This document shows, piece after piece, positions 41,130 through 52,329 of a stretch of 64,000 nt of DNA (position 1 is the first letter of the stretch; the number at the start of each line of letters is the position of its first letter). This DNA comes from an uncultured Tolumonas sp. (GTDB taxonomy: Bacteria > Pseudomonadota > Gammaproteobacteria > Enterobacterales > Aeromonadaceae). A program made the translations under genes and the position numbers. The stretch lies in the NCBI RefSeq assembly GCF_963556105.2, contig NZ_OY829945.1:415001-479000 (forward strand), read 5' to 3'. Below the pieces are notes generated by a model. That model saw nothing but the letters and a program-made list of their open reading frames with translations. It searched no databases and was not told where the DNA came from.

Positions 41130-42497
41130 TTACTTCTGTTGCCAGCCACCACCGATGGCTTTAAACAAACTGACGCGGTTGCTGAGTAGCGCTAAACGAG
41201 TGCTAACCAAGCCTTGTTCGGCGCTAAAGAGAGAGCGCTGGGCATCCAACAGGGTCAGATAACTATCGACCCCTTTTTCATAGCGGCTTTGTGCCAGCTG
41301 ATAGTAAGTTTTGTTAGCATCGACCAGCGCTTGTTGAGCTTGTAATTGATCACGATAACCCTCTTGCGCCACTAAACCATCAGAGACCTCTTTAAAGGCC
41401 GTCTGAATGGCTTTTTCATAGGTCGCAACTTCGATTTTTTCCTGCACTTTGGCGACATCCAGCTGCGCTTCGCGGCTACCAAAATCAAAGATTGGCAGGT
41501 TGATGCTTGGCTGGAACAACCAGGTGCCAGTGCCGCCATCAAACAGTTTGTTCAATGATGAACTCATGCTGCCGGCATTTGCCGTTAAGCTGATGCTGGG
41601 GAAAAATGCTGCGCGGGCAGCGCCAATGTTGGCATTCGCCGCTTTCAGTGCATGTTCTACGGCCAGAATATCCGGACGGCGAGTCAGCAGTGATGACGGC
41701 ATATCGGCCCCCAGCGATGCCAGCAGCGTCAGATCCTGCTCTGGTAAACCGTTGGATAATCCGGCTGGAATATCGGTACCCAGTAATAAACGCAACGCAT
41801 TCTGATCGAGGGCCACTTGACGGCGGTATTGTGCCAGACTGGAACGCACGCTTTCTAAATTACTGCGCGACTGGCTGACATCCAGTGAAGATGAGATCCC
41901 GGCTTCGTAACGCTGTTGAATCAGCTGATAACTTTGTTCATAACTTTTTGCTGTTTGTTCCGCCAGACGGAACAGATCGTGATCCGCCAACAGCGTCATG
42001 TATGCGGTCGCGACGTTGGCAATCAAACTGAGCTGGGTGCTGCGTTGTGTTTCTTCCTGTGCCAGATATTTTTCCAAAGCCAGATCTTTCAGGCTTTGCA
42101 CCCGACCAAACAGATCCAACTCATAAGCACTGATGCCTACGGTAGCGGAATCGGTGCTATTGATTGTGCCGCCGGTGACACGTTGGCGCGCCTGGTAACC
42201 TGTCGCTGTAATATCAGGCAATTGTGCGGCCCGTTGGATCCGATATTGCGCCTGATAGGCTTCTACATTCAAAACGGCAACGCGCAGGTCGCGGTTGTTT
42301 TGTAATGCAGTATCAATCAGTTTTTTCAATGCGGGATCAGTAAACACCTGCTGCCAGTCGGTTGCTTGCACAGCAGCCGGAGAAGTTTTAGTTTCATAAT
42401 TGACTGGGATAGGAGCCGCTGGTCGCTGGTAATCTGGCGCCAGTGAACAGCCTGTCAATAACAGGGATACTAATAACGCGATAGGGCGTTTAATCAT
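41130..42497 (-). CDS. Outer-membrane efflux lipoprotein, OprM/CusC-type (NodT family)
   Basis: A 455-residue TolC-like channel, the outer-membrane exit of the tripartite pump encoded with it. The start at 42497 gives a lipoprotein signal ([16 protein letters not shown]) whose Cys should be acylated; GGAG lies seven bases upstream. The frame extends 12 codons further but that is not needed. Two outer-membrane-efflux repeats are visible ([68 protein letters not shown]). The start overlaps the acrB-type stop by eight bases, so the channel is made with its pump. Confidence 0.93.
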   Translation of the reverse strand: MIKRPIALLVSLLLTGCSLAPDYQRPAAPIPVNYETKTSPAAVQATDWQQVFTDPALKKLIDTALQNNRDLRVAVLNVEAYQAQYRIQRAAQLPDITATGYQARQRVTGGTINSTDSATVGISAYELDLFGRVQSLKDLALEKYLAQEETQRSTQLSLIANVATAYMTLLADHDLFRLAEQTAKSYEQSYQLIQQRYEAGISSSLDVSQSRSNLESVRSSLAQYRRQVALDQNALRLLLGTDIPAGLSNGLPEQDLTLLASLGADMPSSLLTRRPDILAVEHALKAANANIGAARAAFFPSISLTANAGSMSSSLNKLFDGGTGTWLFQPSINLPIFDFGSREAQLDVAKVQEKIEVATYEKAIQTAFKEVSDGLVAQEGYRDQLQAQQALVDANKTYYQLAQSRYEKGVDSYLTLLDAQRSLFSAEQGLVSTRLALLSNRVSLFKAIGGGWQQK

Positions 42498-45400
42498 GAC
42501 GGTTCTCCGCAGAAGACGGTGCACGTAAAGCATGGCGATGCTTACTGAAATACTTCATTACGAGTACAAAAAAACACGGTACATAAAAAATAGCAAGCAC
42601 TGTGGCTGCGATCATTCCGCCGGTTACACCGGTACCGATCGCGTTACGGCCACTGGCTCCGGCGCCGGTACTGATCACCAAAGGTAACACCCCTAAGATA
42701 AAGGCCATCGAGGTCATCAAGATCGGACGTAAACGCATACGAGATGCCTCTATGACCGCTTGTTTGATGCCCATGCCTTTATCAAACAGTTCTTTGGCAA
42801 ACTCGACAATCAGGATGGCGTTTTTCGCTGATAACCCGATAGTCGTCAACAAACCCACCTGGAAGAAGATGTCATTAGACAGGCCGCGCGTGGTGGCGGC
42901 CAGTAAAGCACCGATGACCCCCAGTGGCACGATCAACATGACCGAGAACGGAATACTCCAGCTCTCATACAATGCGGCCAAGCTCAAGAACACGACCAGC
43001 AATGAAATTGCATACAGCGCAGGTGCCTGACTACCCGAGACTTGCTCTTGATAAGACATTCCCGTCCATTCATAACCGATCCCATCCGGTAGTTGGCTGA
43101 TCAGTTTTGCCATCTCGGCCATGGCTTCACCACTGGTTTTCCCCGGAGCCGCTTCGCCGACAATTTCCACCGCTGACGAGCCGTTATAACGTTCCAGTCG
43201 TGGTGAGCCATAACTCCAGAAACCTTCGGCAAACGAAGAGAATGGCACCATCTGCTGCTGCGCATTACGTACATACCACAGTTGCAGATGTTCTGGTTGC
43301 ATACGGAACTGGGCGTCTGCTTGCACATACACCTTCTTCACCCGACCCCGGTCAATAAAATCATTGACGTAATTTGAGCCCCAGGCCGTCGATAATGTGC
43401 TGTTAATATCACCGACGGACAGGCCTAACGCCATGGCTTTTTCGTAATCGACCCGGATATTGTATTGCGGCGTATCTTCCATACCATTCGGGCGCACACG
43501 CACCAATGCTGGATCTTTCGCTGCCATTCCGAGTAACTGATTACGCGCGGCGATCAATTTGTCATGCCCCAAACCACCGCGATCTTGTAAATAGAGATCG
43601 AAACCGGTGGATTGGCCTAATTCGGGAATACTCGGCATATTAAACGCGAAAATTGAGGCTTCTTTGATCTGGGAAAATGCTCCCATCGCGCGACCAATGA
43701 TCGCATTCGCGGAATTCTCAGTGCTCTTACGCTCGCTCCAGTCTTTGAATTTAACAAATGCCAGGCCGGCATTTTGTCCGCTACCGGCAAAACTGAAACC
43801 AGCAATGGTAAAGACCGATTCCACCGCCTGTTTTTCATTGTTGTAGAAATGGTCAGATACTTTATCTAACACTTTCAGCGTGCGCTCTTGGGTTGCACCG
43901 GTAGGCAGTTGCACCATGGCCAGCGCGATACCTTGATCTTCTTCCGGCAGGAACGAGGTCGGCATGCGCATAAATAACCAAGCCAAAGCAACAAGCAGTA
44001 AGGCATACACAACCATCATGCGGCCACTGCGTTGGATCACGCGCCCAACCACGGTGCGGTAACGGCGGCTGTTACGATCGAACATGCGGTTGAACCAGCC
44101 GAAGAAACCCGTTTGAATGCCGTGATCACCTTTTTTCACCGGTTTCAGTAAGGTCGCGCATAACGCTGGCGTCAGGATCAGAGCCACTAATACCGACAGT
44201 GCCATCGCAGAAACAATGGTCAGCGAGAATTGACGATAGATTGCACCGGTGGAGCCACTGAAAAAGGCCATCGGTACAAACACGGCCGATAAGACCAGTG
44301 CGATACCGACTAAGGCACCGGTAATTTGATCCATCGATTTTCGCGTGGCTTCCAGCGGCGACAGCCCTTCTTCCGACATCACCCGTTCGACGTTTTCTAC
44401 CACCACGATAGCGTCGTCGACCAACAGACCAATTGCCAACACCAAGCCAAACATCGTCAGCGTATTGATGCTGTAACCCGCGGCCGACATGATGCCAAAC
44501 GTGCCAAGCAAGACCACCGGTACGGCAATGGTTGGAATTAAAGTAGCACGAAAATTCTGCAAAAACAGATACATGATGAAGAACACCAGTATCACGGCTT
44601 CTACTAAGGTATGTGCAACTTCGGTAATCGAAATTTTAATAAACGTAGTCGTATCATACGGATAAACGACTTTAATACCTGGTGAAAAGTATTTCGACAA
44701 ATCGGCCATTTTTGCTTTTACCAACGTTGCGGTCTGCAGTGCGTTAGCGCCAGTTGCCAGATTAATCGCGATACCCGATGCCGGTTTGCCATTATAACGG
44801 CTGACCGAATTGTAACTCTCGGCACCCAGCTCGACACGGGCAACGTCACGCAGCCGCACTTGTGAGCCGTTAGTGTTCACTTTCAGCAGAATATTTTTGA
44901 ATTCATCAATACTGGTTAAGCGACTTTGGCCGGTAATGGTGGCATTAAACTGCTGACCGGCTACTGCAGGCGCAGCACCCAGCTGACCAACCGAGATTTG
45001 TGTGTTTTGCGAGGTGATTGCTGTGGTCACATCACTCGGCGTCAGGCTATAGCTATTGAGTTTGTTAGGGTCAAGCCAAACCCGCATGGCATATTCAGCA
45101 CCGAAGATCTGCACACTGCCCACACCTTCAATACGGCTCAATGGTTCTTTGATGTTGGTCACCAGGTAGTCACTGAGATCCGACTGATCCATTGAACCAT
45201 TTTCAGAGATCAAACCGGCCACCATCAGGAAGGAAGAGGATGATTTTTCAACCCGCACTCCCTGATTTTGTACCGTCTGTGGCAGCGAACTGAGCGCTTG
45301 CTGTACTTTATTTTGAACCTGTACCTGTGCGGTGTCGGCATTGGTACCGGCCATAAAATTCAGGCTGACGGTGACATTGCCGCTGGCGTCACTTTGCGAG

Positions 45401-45636
45401 GACATATACAGCAGGTTATCCAAGCCGGTCATGTTCTGTTCCAGCACCTGAGTAACACTGTCTTCTACGGTTTTAGCTGATGCGCCTGGGTAGCTGGTGC
45501 TGATCCGCACTGATGGTGGCGCAATCGTTGGGTACTGTGCAATGGGCAGGTTTTTAATAGCTAATGCCCCGGCCAGCATAATTACAATTGCGATAACCCA
45601 CGCGAAAATCGGACGATCAATAAAAAATCTGGACAT
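42490..45636 (-). CDS. RND multidrug efflux pump, AcrB/MexB type (HAE-1)
   Basis: An inner-membrane proton antiporter of 1048 residues, the standard length of the hydrophobe/amphiphile exporters. It starts [20 protein letters not shown], typical of AcrB. The proton-relay aspartates are in [16 protein letters not shown] of TM4, and the Lys of TM10 is in [18 protein letters not shown]. Two large periplasmic loops and 12 helices can be followed. The substrate pocket cannot be assigned to particular drugs by eye. It lies between the adaptor gene (16 bases upstream) and the channel gene, in the usual order for mexAB-oprM-like operons, and a TetR regulator is divergent. Confidence 0.96.
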   Translation of the reverse strand: MSRFFIDRPIFAWVIAIVIMLAGALAIKNLPIAQYPTIAPPSVRISTSYPGASAKTVEDSVTQVLEQNMTGLDNLLYMSSQSDASGNVTVSLNFMAGTNADTAQVQVQNKVQQALSSLPQTVQNQGVRVEKSSSSFLMVAGLISENGSMDQSDLSDYLVTNIKEPLSRIEGVGSVQIFGAEYAMRVWLDPNKLNSYSLTPSDVTTAITSQNTQISVGQLGAAPAVAGQQFNATITGQSRLTSIDEFKNILLKVNTNGSQVRLRDVARVELGAESYNSVSRYNGKPASGIAINLATGANALQTATLVKAKMADLSKYFSPGIKVVYPYDTTTFIKISITEVAHTLVEAVILVFFIMYLFLQNFRATLIPTIAVPVVLLGTFGIMSAAGYSINTLTMFGLVLAIGLLVDDAIVVVENVERVMSEEGLSPLEATRKSMDQITGALVGIALVLSAVFVPMAFFSGSTGAIYRQFSLTIVSAMALSVLVALILTPALCATLLKPVKKGDHGIQTGFFGWFNRMFDRNSRRYRTVVGRVIQRSGRMMVVYALLLVALAWLFMRMPTSFLPEEDQGIALAMVQLPTGATQERTLKVLDKVSDHFYNNEKQAVESVFTIAGFSFAGSGQNAGLAFVKFKDWSERKSTENSANAIIGRAMGAFSQIKEASIFAFNMPSIPELGQSTGFDLYLQDRGGLGHDKLIAARNQLLGMAAKDPALVRVRPNGMEDTPQYNIRVDYEKAMALGLSVGDINSTLSTAWGSNYVNDFIDRGRVKKVYVQADAQFRMQPEHLQLWYVRNAQQQMVPFSSFAEGFWSYGSPRLERYNGSSAVEIVGEAAPGKTSGEAMAEMAKLISQLPDGIGYEWTGMSYQEQVSGSQAPALYAISLLVVFLSLAALYESWSIPFSVMLIVPLGVIGALLAATTRGLSNDIFFQVGLLTTIGLSAKNAILIVEFAKELFDKGMGIKQAVIEASRMRLRPILMTSMAFILGVLPLVISTGAGASGRNAIGTGVTGGMIAATVLAIFYVPCFFVLVMKYFSKHRHALRAPSSAENRHD

Positions 45637-45652
45637 AACGGCTCCGCGACAA

Positions 45653-46843
45653 TTACTGCTTAGCAGTTGGGGTGTTGGTGGTCAGTGTGGCGATATCGAC
45701 AGGGGTCGCTTTTACTTTCATGCCAACCTGAACTTTTTGTGAGCCATTCACGATCACCTGATCACCAGCGGATAAACCGTCTTTGATTAGCCAGCTATTG
45801 TTGACACTACGCGCGGTTTCAAAGGCTTTTTGTTCAACCTGACCTTGGGCATTGACCATTAAAACGGTCGCCTTACCACGTGGATCATGGCTAACGGCTA
45901 ATTGCGGCACCAGCAATGCATCCTTAACGGAGGCTTCGCCTAGTTCCGCGCGCACAAACATGCCTGGCAGTAACTGTTGGTCGTGGTTAGCAAAAATGGC
46001 GCGTACGGTCACGCTGCCAGTACCTTCATCGACCGTCACATCAGAAAACTGCAATTTGCCACTTTCGCTATAACGAGAACCATCTTCCATCAGCAACTGA
46101 ACTTTGGCTTCCTGCGGGCCGGTTTTTTCTAATTGACCGTCAGATAAGGCTTTTTTCAATTTCAGCAAGTCGCTGCTGGATTGGCTGACATCAACATACA
46201 ATGGATCTAATTGCTGAATAGTAGTGAGTGCCGTCGTTTGTTGCGCGGTCACTAAAGCGCCTTCCGTAACGGTTGATTTACCGATACGACCGGAAATGGG
46301 TGCTTTGAGTTTGGTGTATTCGACATTGATCCTCGCGATATCTACAGCCGCTTTCGCTGAGGCAACATCAGCTACAGCCTGTTTCCAGCTGGCTTCGGCA
46401 TCATCATTTTCCTGACGGCTGACCCCATTGGTTTTGCTCAGATCGCGATAACGTTCAGCTTTTAAACGGGCGATAGCTTCTGAGGCTTGTGCTCGTTCCC
46501 AAGAGGCTTTAGCACTTGCCAAACTGGCTTCATAGGTTGCGGGATCAATTTGATACAGCACTTGGCCGGCTTTCACATCACTGCCTTCGCGGAAAAACCG
46601 TTTGATGATGATGCCGCCCACTTGCGGGCGAACTTCCGCGACCCGGAAGGCACTGGTACGGCCAGGTAATTGAGTATGCAAGGTTAATGTCTGAGGTTGT
46701 AATGTGATCACATTAACTTCCGGTGCCGGCATATTGGTCGACGCCTGATTCTGTTCGGCAGATGGCTTACAACCCGCCAGCAGTAGCGTTGCAGTTAATA
46801 ATGCAATGGGGGTTGTACGGAACAGAGTAGGGCGATGCGGCAT
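45653..46843 (-). CDS. RND efflux membrane-fusion (adaptor) lipoprotein, AcrA/MexA type
   Basis: A 396-residue periplasmic adaptor anchored by a lipid. The start at 46843 ([20 protein letters not shown]) has GAGG six bases upstream and leads into the lipobox LLAGC. The longer frame adds 21 polar residues and no ribosome binding site. Domains in order are the lipoyl half ([20 protein letters not shown]), a helical hairpin (about 100-170), the second lipoyl half ([20 protein letters not shown]), a beta barrel and the membrane-proximal domain. It is the first gene of the three-gene pump operon. Confidence 0.94.
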   Translation of the reverse strand: MPHRPTLFRTTPIALLTATLLLAGCKPSAEQNQASTNMPAPEVNVITLQPQTLTLHTQLPGRTSAFRVAEVRPQVGGIIIKRFFREGSDVKAGQVLYQIDPATYEASLASAKASWERAQASEAIARLKAERYRDLSKTNGVSRQENDDAEASWKQAVADVASAKAAVDIARINVEYTKLKAPISGRIGKSTVTEGALVTAQQTTALTTIQQLDPLYVDVSQSSSDLLKLKKALSDGQLEKTGPQEAKVQLLMEDGSRYSESGKLQFSDVTVDEGTGSVTVRAIFANHDQQLLPGMFVRAELGEASVKDALLVPQLAVSHDPRGKATVLMVNAQGQVEQKAFETARSVNNSWLIKDGLSAGDQVIVNGSQKVQVGMKVKATPVDIATLTTNTPTAKQ

Positions 46844-46953
46844 GTTAACCTCAGATTCGTTATGGCTGTTTGCATTGGTCTTACTATCTGAACTGGAAAT
46901 TGTCACAAAACTTTGACTAAACCGGCCTCAGAACGTTAAGTTGTGCAAAAAAT

Positions 46954-46995
46954 TGAACGTTCATTCTATTTAGAGTGCACATTCTAGATTAGAAT
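46954..46995. promoter_or_regulatory. Palindromes in the efflux/TetR intergenic region (operator candidates)
   Basis: TGAACGTTCA (46954-46963) is a perfect 10-base palindrome. ATTCTAGATTAGAAT (46981-46995) is a second one with a three-base centre. Both lie between the divergent acrA-type and tetR-type genes, where an AcrR-like repressor would bind. Which of them is used, if either, cannot be told. Confidence 0.5.
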
Positions 46996-47054
46996 TTTTT
47001 CAGTATCAATCAGGATCAAGTTAATATACGCCCCCAAACTAGCTGGATGGTTCT

Positions 47055-47663
47055 ATGAACGAGATCACAATGACGCCCCCGGAATCAGATCGTGCGGCAC
47101 AACGGCGCCATCAGGTGCTGGATGCAGCCGCCATTTGTTTTCGTAATCATGGTTTTCATGGTGCCAGTATGGCGCAGATTTCTAAAACGGCAGGAATGAG
47201 TCCAGGCCACATCTACCACTATTTCGACAGTAAAGAAGCAATCATTGCCGCGATTGTTGATCGTGATCTGGAAGAGATGATGGAATGGACCGAAATCTTT
47301 TATTCGTCCGACGATATTCTGCAGTCGATGGTTGATGGTGTGACTTGTGGTGTGGAAGCGAACACAAACCCAGAATGTGCTGCATTGATGCTGGAAATTA
47401 TGGCTGAGTCTGCCCGCAACCCACAGATCGCCGCAACAGTTCAAAAATCCAATCAGATCGCACGACAACGTTTGAATGGTTTGTTAATCAAAGAAATGGC
47501 ACAGCGTTGTGCCGTATCCAGTGTGGATGTTCAGGTCAAAACAGATCTCATTGCAGCGATGTTTGATGGCCTGCTGATGAAAAGTGTTCATAACCCCACA
47601 CTGGATAAAGAAGCACTGACGGTGTTGATGCGTCAGGTTATGCTGTTTGTACTGACGCTCTGA
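47055..47663 (+). CDS. TetR/AcrR-family repressor of the adjacent efflux operon
   Basis: A 202-residue regulator. The N-terminal helix-turn-helix is typical (RRHQVLDAAAICFRNHGF, ASMAQISKTAGMSPGHIYHYF). The C-terminal ligand domain of about 140 residues is family-specific (ECAALMLEIMAESARNPQIA). It is divergent from the acrA-acrB-oprM-type operon, an arrangement that nearly always means control of that operon and of itself, with release by pump substrates. ATGs at 47055 and 47070 are both possible. Its last 26 bases overlap the 3' end of the convergent GGDEF/EAL gene. Confidence 0.9.
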   Translation: MNEITMTPPESDRAAQRRHQVLDAAAICFRNHGFHGASMAQISKTAGMSPGHIYHYFDSKEAIIAAIVDRDLEEMMEWTEIFYSSDDILQSMVDGVTCGVEANTNPECAALMLEIMAESARNPQIAATVQKSNQIARQRLNGLLIKEMAQRCAVSSVDVQVKTDLIAAMFDGLLMKSVHNPTLDKEALTVLMRQVMLFVLTL

Positions 47664-50600
47664 CCCGCCGTCTGGTTTTTTTAGCCGTTTTCACGGGTTT
47701 GTTTTGTTGTATCAGCAACTGCACAAACTCGTCGGCGGGTAATGGTGGGCTACGCAGATAGCCTTGATAATAATCACAGCCCTGTTGTTTTAAGAATGCC
47801 AGTTGCGCTTCTGTCTCGACGCCTTCCGCCAGCACGGTCAACCGTAATGAGTGACCCATGGCAACAATCGCTGCGGCTATCTCCATATCATCGCGTTCAT
47901 GTGGAATGTCATCGACAAAACGTTTATCGATTTTGAGCACATCCAGCGGGAATTGTTTCAGATACGCCAACGACGAATAACCAGTACCAAAATCATCAAT
48001 AGCAATACGAATACCTTGCTGACGTAATCCTTGCAGTATTCTGACGGCTTCTTCTTGTTGTTCCATTAAGGCACTTTCTGTTAATTCCAACTCCAAACGA
48101 TGCGCCGGAAAGCCAGTATTTTGCAAAATGGTACCAATAAGCTGCTGAACATCACCGTGATGTAATTGCAACGGTGATAAATTCACCGCCAGATTAATAT
48201 CCGGCAGATGTTGATCCAACCAGAGTCGACCTTGGCGGCAGGTTTCATAAAGAACCCACTCCCCGATATTTTGTATCAGACCGGTTTCTTCGGCAATGGA
48301 GATAAACTCAGCGGGTTTTATCAACCCATATTCAGGGTCATCCCAACGCAACAGTGCTTCGGCACCAATGATTTGATTGGTCTCAATAGAGATCTGTGGC
48401 TGGTAATAAACCTTGAATTCTTGCTCTGCAATGGCGCGATGTAGCCGTTGCTCTAACTCCAGCCGTGCTTTTGCTTTGAGGAATAACTCTTCTGAAAAAT
48501 AACGGTAACCATCACGGCCATCATGTTTAGCGCGATACATAGCGGTATCCGCTTGCTGCATTAACTCTTCAGCACTTTGGCCATGCTCGGGGAACAGACT
48601 GATGCCAATACTGGTACCAATAACAACATCCCGATCATTGGATAATGAGAAGGGTTGATGTAAGGCATCAATGATTTTTTGCGCTAATATCGATACATCA
48701 TCCAACGACGGGTTATTTTGTAATAACACCGTAAATTCATCACCCCCCAAACGACAGACGACATCCGTTGCGCGTAGCTGATGGCGCAGCCGGGCCGACA
48801 CTTGATGTAATAATTCATCACCAAAATGGTGACCAAAACTGTCGTTCACATTTTTGAAATGATCCAGATCCAGCATTAACAGCGCGACCCGAGAGTTATT
48901 TCTAACTGCATCTTGCAAGGCCATGGCTAATTTTCGGCCCAGCATGGCCCGATTTGGTAGGCCCGTTAGTGGGTCATGCAGCGCCATATGTTCCAGACGG
49001 GCTTCGGAATCTTTCAGCTGGCTGATGTCGGTATAAATACTGACGTAATAAAGGATCTCACCGTTACTGTCACAAACCGGATTAATACTGGTCATCATGG
49101 GTAACAGTTCACCGCTTTGTTTGCGGTTCCAAAGTTCGCCCCGCCAAAATCCGTGCTCGTCTATGGCTTGTCGCATCTGATGGTAAAACGGTTCGTCGTG
49201 TTTTCCAGAACGGAAAATACGCGGACGCTGCCCTAATAGTTCATATTCCTGATAACCAAACAGATCGATCAAGGCACTGTTGACCTTGATGATATTGCGT
49301 TCAGCATCGGTGATCACAATCCCTTCACGGGTACTTTCGAATACAATGGCGGCTTGGCGTAATTGCAGCTCGTTGGTCTTTTGCTGCGTAATATCGGTCA
49401 TGACACCAGTAAAGCGCTGTGGTTTTCCTTTACGATCAAAACTGGTGGTCACGTGGTTTTCCACCCACAGATAATCCCCATTAGCCGTGCGGATCCGGCA
49501 TTCCAGAATATATTCCCGGTGACGAGCCTCAATATGACGGATCACTTCTGCCCAGACGCGGTGTAGATCTTCTGGATGCAGCAAATCGCTCATGGTCAGT
49601 TGACCATGAATAAAATCATCAGCCTGATAACCCCAACGTTGTACGTTGCTGGAAACGTATTCCAGTTTCCAGCTGGAGTTGGGTTGCCAGCGGAATAACA
49701 CGGTTGGGCTGGCATCGATTACTTCGCCGGCATTTTGTAATGCCGCCAGAGCACTGGCGCGCTCTTTCGCCTGCAGCAGCATATCCAAGGCGTAAGTCAC
49801 GTCCATGACCATGTCATTCAGAGTGGCTAACACAGCAGAAGAGAAAAAGTCAGGTTCATCGGCATACAAGTTTAGTGCACCAATAACGCGGCCATTTTCC
49901 CTGATCACAAAATAGCCCGCGGATTGGAAACCTGCTTTGTTAGCGGCATCATGAAATGGCCGAACAGATTCATCCATCAGGAAGTGATTCAAAATCAAAT
50001 GCGAGTTGTTGGCAATCGCCCGATCGGTGGGCACTAAAAAACGCGGTTCGGCACCGGTTCGTTGTCGTACTTGTTGTCGGTATTCATTAATAAATTGCAG
50101 AAAACCATGATCATGGCCATAACTGGCGACATTGCTGGTTTTCTCTTGTTCCAGCAAACACACCCAGGCAAAAACAAAACCGCCATGTTGTACGGCAATC
50201 CGGCAGATGTTCTGGAGTAGCGCTAAACGATCCTGACTGCGCACAATGACCTGATTAGTCTGCGATAGCATGTCATAGAGATTATTTTGTCTGATCAGAT
50301 GTAATTCACTGTTTTTACGTGCAGTAATATCTTCAATGACGTTAATAACGCAGTCAATTTTACCATCTGCAGTACGGATGCATCGGCAATCGATGATGGC
50401 ATATAAGATGGAGCCATCAAGCCGTACAAAGCGTTTTTCCCGGCGATAACCTTGCGACTGACCTGCTTGCATGAGCTCCCACTCGTGCAGGTCATTCAGT
50501 CGATCATCGGGATGAGTAAGTGCTAACAGATTCAGTTCTGCTAATGCTGCGCGAGGAGAATCAAAGAGGGTGCACAGATAATCGTTGAACTGTAACCAAT

Positions 50601-50940
50601 GGCCATGTGCATTGGTAGTGATTGCCATACCTTGCAATGGTAGATCAAAGAAATAGTGTAATAAGCGGTCTTTTTCCGCCACGCAACGCACCATATCCTG
50701 CTGGTGTTGCAGATATTGTTGTCGCCAGACCAACAGAAAAAAAATACTGACAGTGATACCGGTGATAAAGGTCGTCAATGTGACCCAAAATGTCATACCG
50801 TTAAACGGTGAAACATTGTTGGTATCTGAAGGGGGTAATGCGTGACTGGAAAAATAAAACCACGCCAGTGACAACACGGTATAAAACAGCATGATCCGCG
50901 TCGCAGAACGCAACGGGATCTTTGCGGCGGCACTATTCAT
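47638..50940 (-). CDS. Membrane PAS/GAF sensor with GGDEF and EAL domains (cyclic-di-GMP turnover)
   Basis: An 1100-residue protein. Two membrane helices near residues 17-35 and 50-70 flank a short periplasmic loop. Then follow a PAS domain (about 90-210), a GAF domain (about 230-390; LLQNICRIAVQHGGFVFAWV), and two more PAS domains (about 410-535 and 535-650). The diguanylate cyclase motif is intact as RLGGDEF (732-736). The phosphodiesterase motif is intact as GAEALLRW (861-863), with NLSPLQL, ELTESALM, DDFGTGYSSL and AEGVET. Both activities are therefore possible, with one perhaps regulating the other. The signal sensed is unknown. It stands between the efflux locus and the gsp operon and is probably transcribed alone. 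Confidence 0.93.
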   Translation of the reverse strand: MNSAAAKIPLRSATRIMLFYTVLSLAWFYFSSHALPPSDTNNVSPFNGMTFWVTLTTFITGITVSIFFLLVWRQQYLQHQQDMVRCVAEKDRLLHYFFDLPLQGMAITTNAHGHWLQFNDYLCTLFDSPRAALAELNLLALTHPDDRLNDLHEWELMQAGQSQGYRREKRFVRLDGSILYAIIDCRCIRTADGKIDCVINVIEDITARKNSELHLIRQNNLYDMLSQTNQVIVRSQDRLALLQNICRIAVQHGGFVFAWVCLLEQEKTSNVASYGHDHGFLQFINEYRQQVRQRTGAEPRFLVPTDRAIANNSHLILNHFLMDESVRPFHDAANKAGFQSAGYFVIRENGRVIGALNLYADEPDFFSSAVLATLNDMVMDVTYALDMLLQAKERASALAALQNAGEVIDASPTVLFRWQPNSSWKLEYVSSNVQRWGYQADDFIHGQLTMSDLLHPEDLHRVWAEVIRHIEARHREYILECRIRTANGDYLWVENHVTTSFDRKGKPQRFTGVMTDITQQKTNELQLRQAAIVFESTREGIVITDAERNIIKVNSALIDLFGYQEYELLGQRPRIFRSGKHDEPFYHQMRQAIDEHGFWRGELWNRKQSGELLPMMTSINPVCDSNGEILYYVSIYTDISQLKDSEARLEHMALHDPLTGLPNRAMLGRKLAMALQDAVRNNSRVALLMLDLDHFKNVNDSFGHHFGDELLHQVSARLRHQLRATDVVCRLGGDEFTVLLQNNPSLDDVSILAQKIIDALHQPFSLSNDRDVVIGTSIGISLFPEHGQSAEELMQQADTAMYRAKHDGRDGYRYFSEELFLKAKARLELEQRLHRAIAEQEFKVYYQPQISIETNQIIGAEALLRWDDPEYGLIKPAEFISIAEETGLIQNIGEWVLYETCRQGRLWLDQHLPDINLAVNLSPLQLHHGDVQQLIGTILQNTGFPAHRLELELTESALMEQQEEAVRILQGLRQQGIRIAIDDFGTGYSSLAYLKQFPLDVLKIDKRFVDDIPHERDDMEIAAAIVAMGHSLRLTVLAEGVETEAQLAFLKQQGCDYYQGYLRSPPLPADEFVQLLIQQNKPVKTAKKTRRRVRASVQTA

Positions 50941-51068
50941 GATAACGACACCATCCTTGCTCTTTGCTCTTTATAATATTTATGTAAATGTTTCAGGCAG
51001 CATAATAGCCTGATTATTCGCCGTTAACCGCGATGCATCCCAACTTTTCTGAATTCGTTATAGCGAGA

Positions 51069-51842
51069 TCAAAAATAAGGTAAGTATCCTTCCTGTTTGG
51101 TGAGAATATTCCCTTTGTTGTCAAGTGAGCCTAACCAACTAAGTGTGGAATGTAAACCATCCGATAATTCGGTATCAGGACGTAAAGTGGCCTGTAATTT
51201 ATATTGCCCTTGCAGGTTAAGTTGCACTGAAACCTGACTATGCAGGGCGGCGGAATCTTGCTTAATTGCGGCGGTAAACGCGTTATTTTGGCAGTTAAGG
51301 CTTGCTGTTGGATTGCCTAATACTAAAGCACCAGAGGGTGTATTTATTAACGCTTGTTGCCAATTGAGTTGCCCGGTCAGGGACTGACAAGCGCGGTGAT
51401 CAACAACCAGTTGTTCAATATTGAGTTGTATGGCGCCTGTTGCATTTATTGGTAGTGGAACCGGCGCCCAGTTTTGTAAAGTGTTGGCGGCGGTTTTGAT
51501 GTGCCAGTCACTCAGATGCCATTTCGCCCGCCAACCTATCGTTCCGGTTGCCGTGATAGTTTCCGGATCCTGAATGTTTAATTTTATGGTTGGCATCCCT
51601 AACCATAGCTGGCTGAACAGCACTTCCCACTGCAGATTCTGTAACCGGTATTTTTGCCAACTAACTTCGCTGATGCTGCCTTGCCATAAGGTGCCATTAA
51701 TATTTCGTAGCTGCAGACCGGCAGGCAGTGGCAAGCGAGGCAGGATCTGCGCGGCTGGTAGCGAGACTAACAAAAAGAGCAAGTAGCCAAGCAAAAACAG
51801 TGTTAATAGCAGAGGGCGGCGTAATAAATAGTTTTTTATCAT
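51069..51842 (-). CDS. gspN: Type II secretion protein N (GspN)
   Basis: A 257-residue bitopic inner-membrane protein. One N-terminal helix (LLLTLFLLGYLLFLLVSLPAAQIL) precedes a periplasmic domain rich in beta strands (LQLRNINGTLWQGSISEVSW is the family signature). It is an accessory part of the secreton found only in some systems. As last gene of the gspC-N operon it starts four bases after gspM. I see no strong intrinsic terminator in the 128-base gap that follows. Confidence 0.92.
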   Translation of the reverse strand: MIKNYLLRRPLLLTLFLLGYLLFLLVSLPAAQILPRLPLPAGLQLRNINGTLWQGSISEVSWQKYRLQNLQWEVLFSQLWLGMPTIKLNIQDPETITATGTIGWRAKWHLSDWHIKTAANTLQNWAPVPLPINATGAIQLNIEQLVVDHRACQSLTGQLNWQQALINTPSGALVLGNPTASLNCQNNAFTAAIKQDSAALHSQVSVQLNLQGQYKLQATLRPDTELSDGLHSTLSWLGSLDNKGNILTKQEGYLPYF

Positions 51843-51846
51843 CGGA

Positions 51847-52329
51847 TTATTTTTTGTTTCTGCCCAGTAATAAGCGCTTCACTTGCACTTTACCGGCCAG
51901 ACCCGGTAGTGATTGCAGCTCTATTTGTTGTGGTGTGATGCCGTATTGTTGTTCCAGCAGATCTAACCAAGCCAATAATTGCGCAAAATCGACGGTTTCA
52001 AGTTCAACTTGTGCATTTTCTCCCTGTGGCTGAATACGCTTTAATACGAGCTGTTGAGTTTGGCTACTCGCGGTCAGTGCACTGGCAATATCAATGTTGC
52101 TTGGCGTATTGGTGTGGCTGGTTTGTTTTAGCTGGTTAACCAGCGGCGCTTGTTCACGCATCCAATTTAGTTGCTGGCGTAATTGCTGAACCTGAGTACG
52201 GTTTTGTTGCAAATGTTGTTGTAGTGGATGCCAACCTTCCCAATAGAGAATGGCAATCAATACGGCAAAGCCGCCCAACAGTAAAACACGGCGTTCACGC
52301 GCTGCCAGATTTAACCACCACTGCTTCAT
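51847..52329 (-). CDS. gspM: Type II secretion protein M (GspM)
   Basis: A 160-residue inner-membrane protein of the secretion platform, which pairs with GspL. A short cytosolic end (MKQWWLNLAARERR) is followed by one helix (VLLLGGFAVLIAILYWEGW). A coiled-coil stretch (LQQNRTQVQQLRQQLNWMREQ) and a small periplasmic ferredoxin-like domain come next. The start overlaps the gspL stop by four bases. Confidence 0.93.
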   Translation of the reverse strand: MKQWWLNLAARERRVLLLGGFAVLIAILYWEGWHPLQQHLQQNRTQVQQLRQQLNWMREQAPLVNQLKQTSHTNTPSNIDIASALTASSQTQQLVLKRIQPQGENAQVELETVDFAQLLAWLDLLEQQYGITPQQIELQSLPGLAGKVQVKRLLLGRNKK

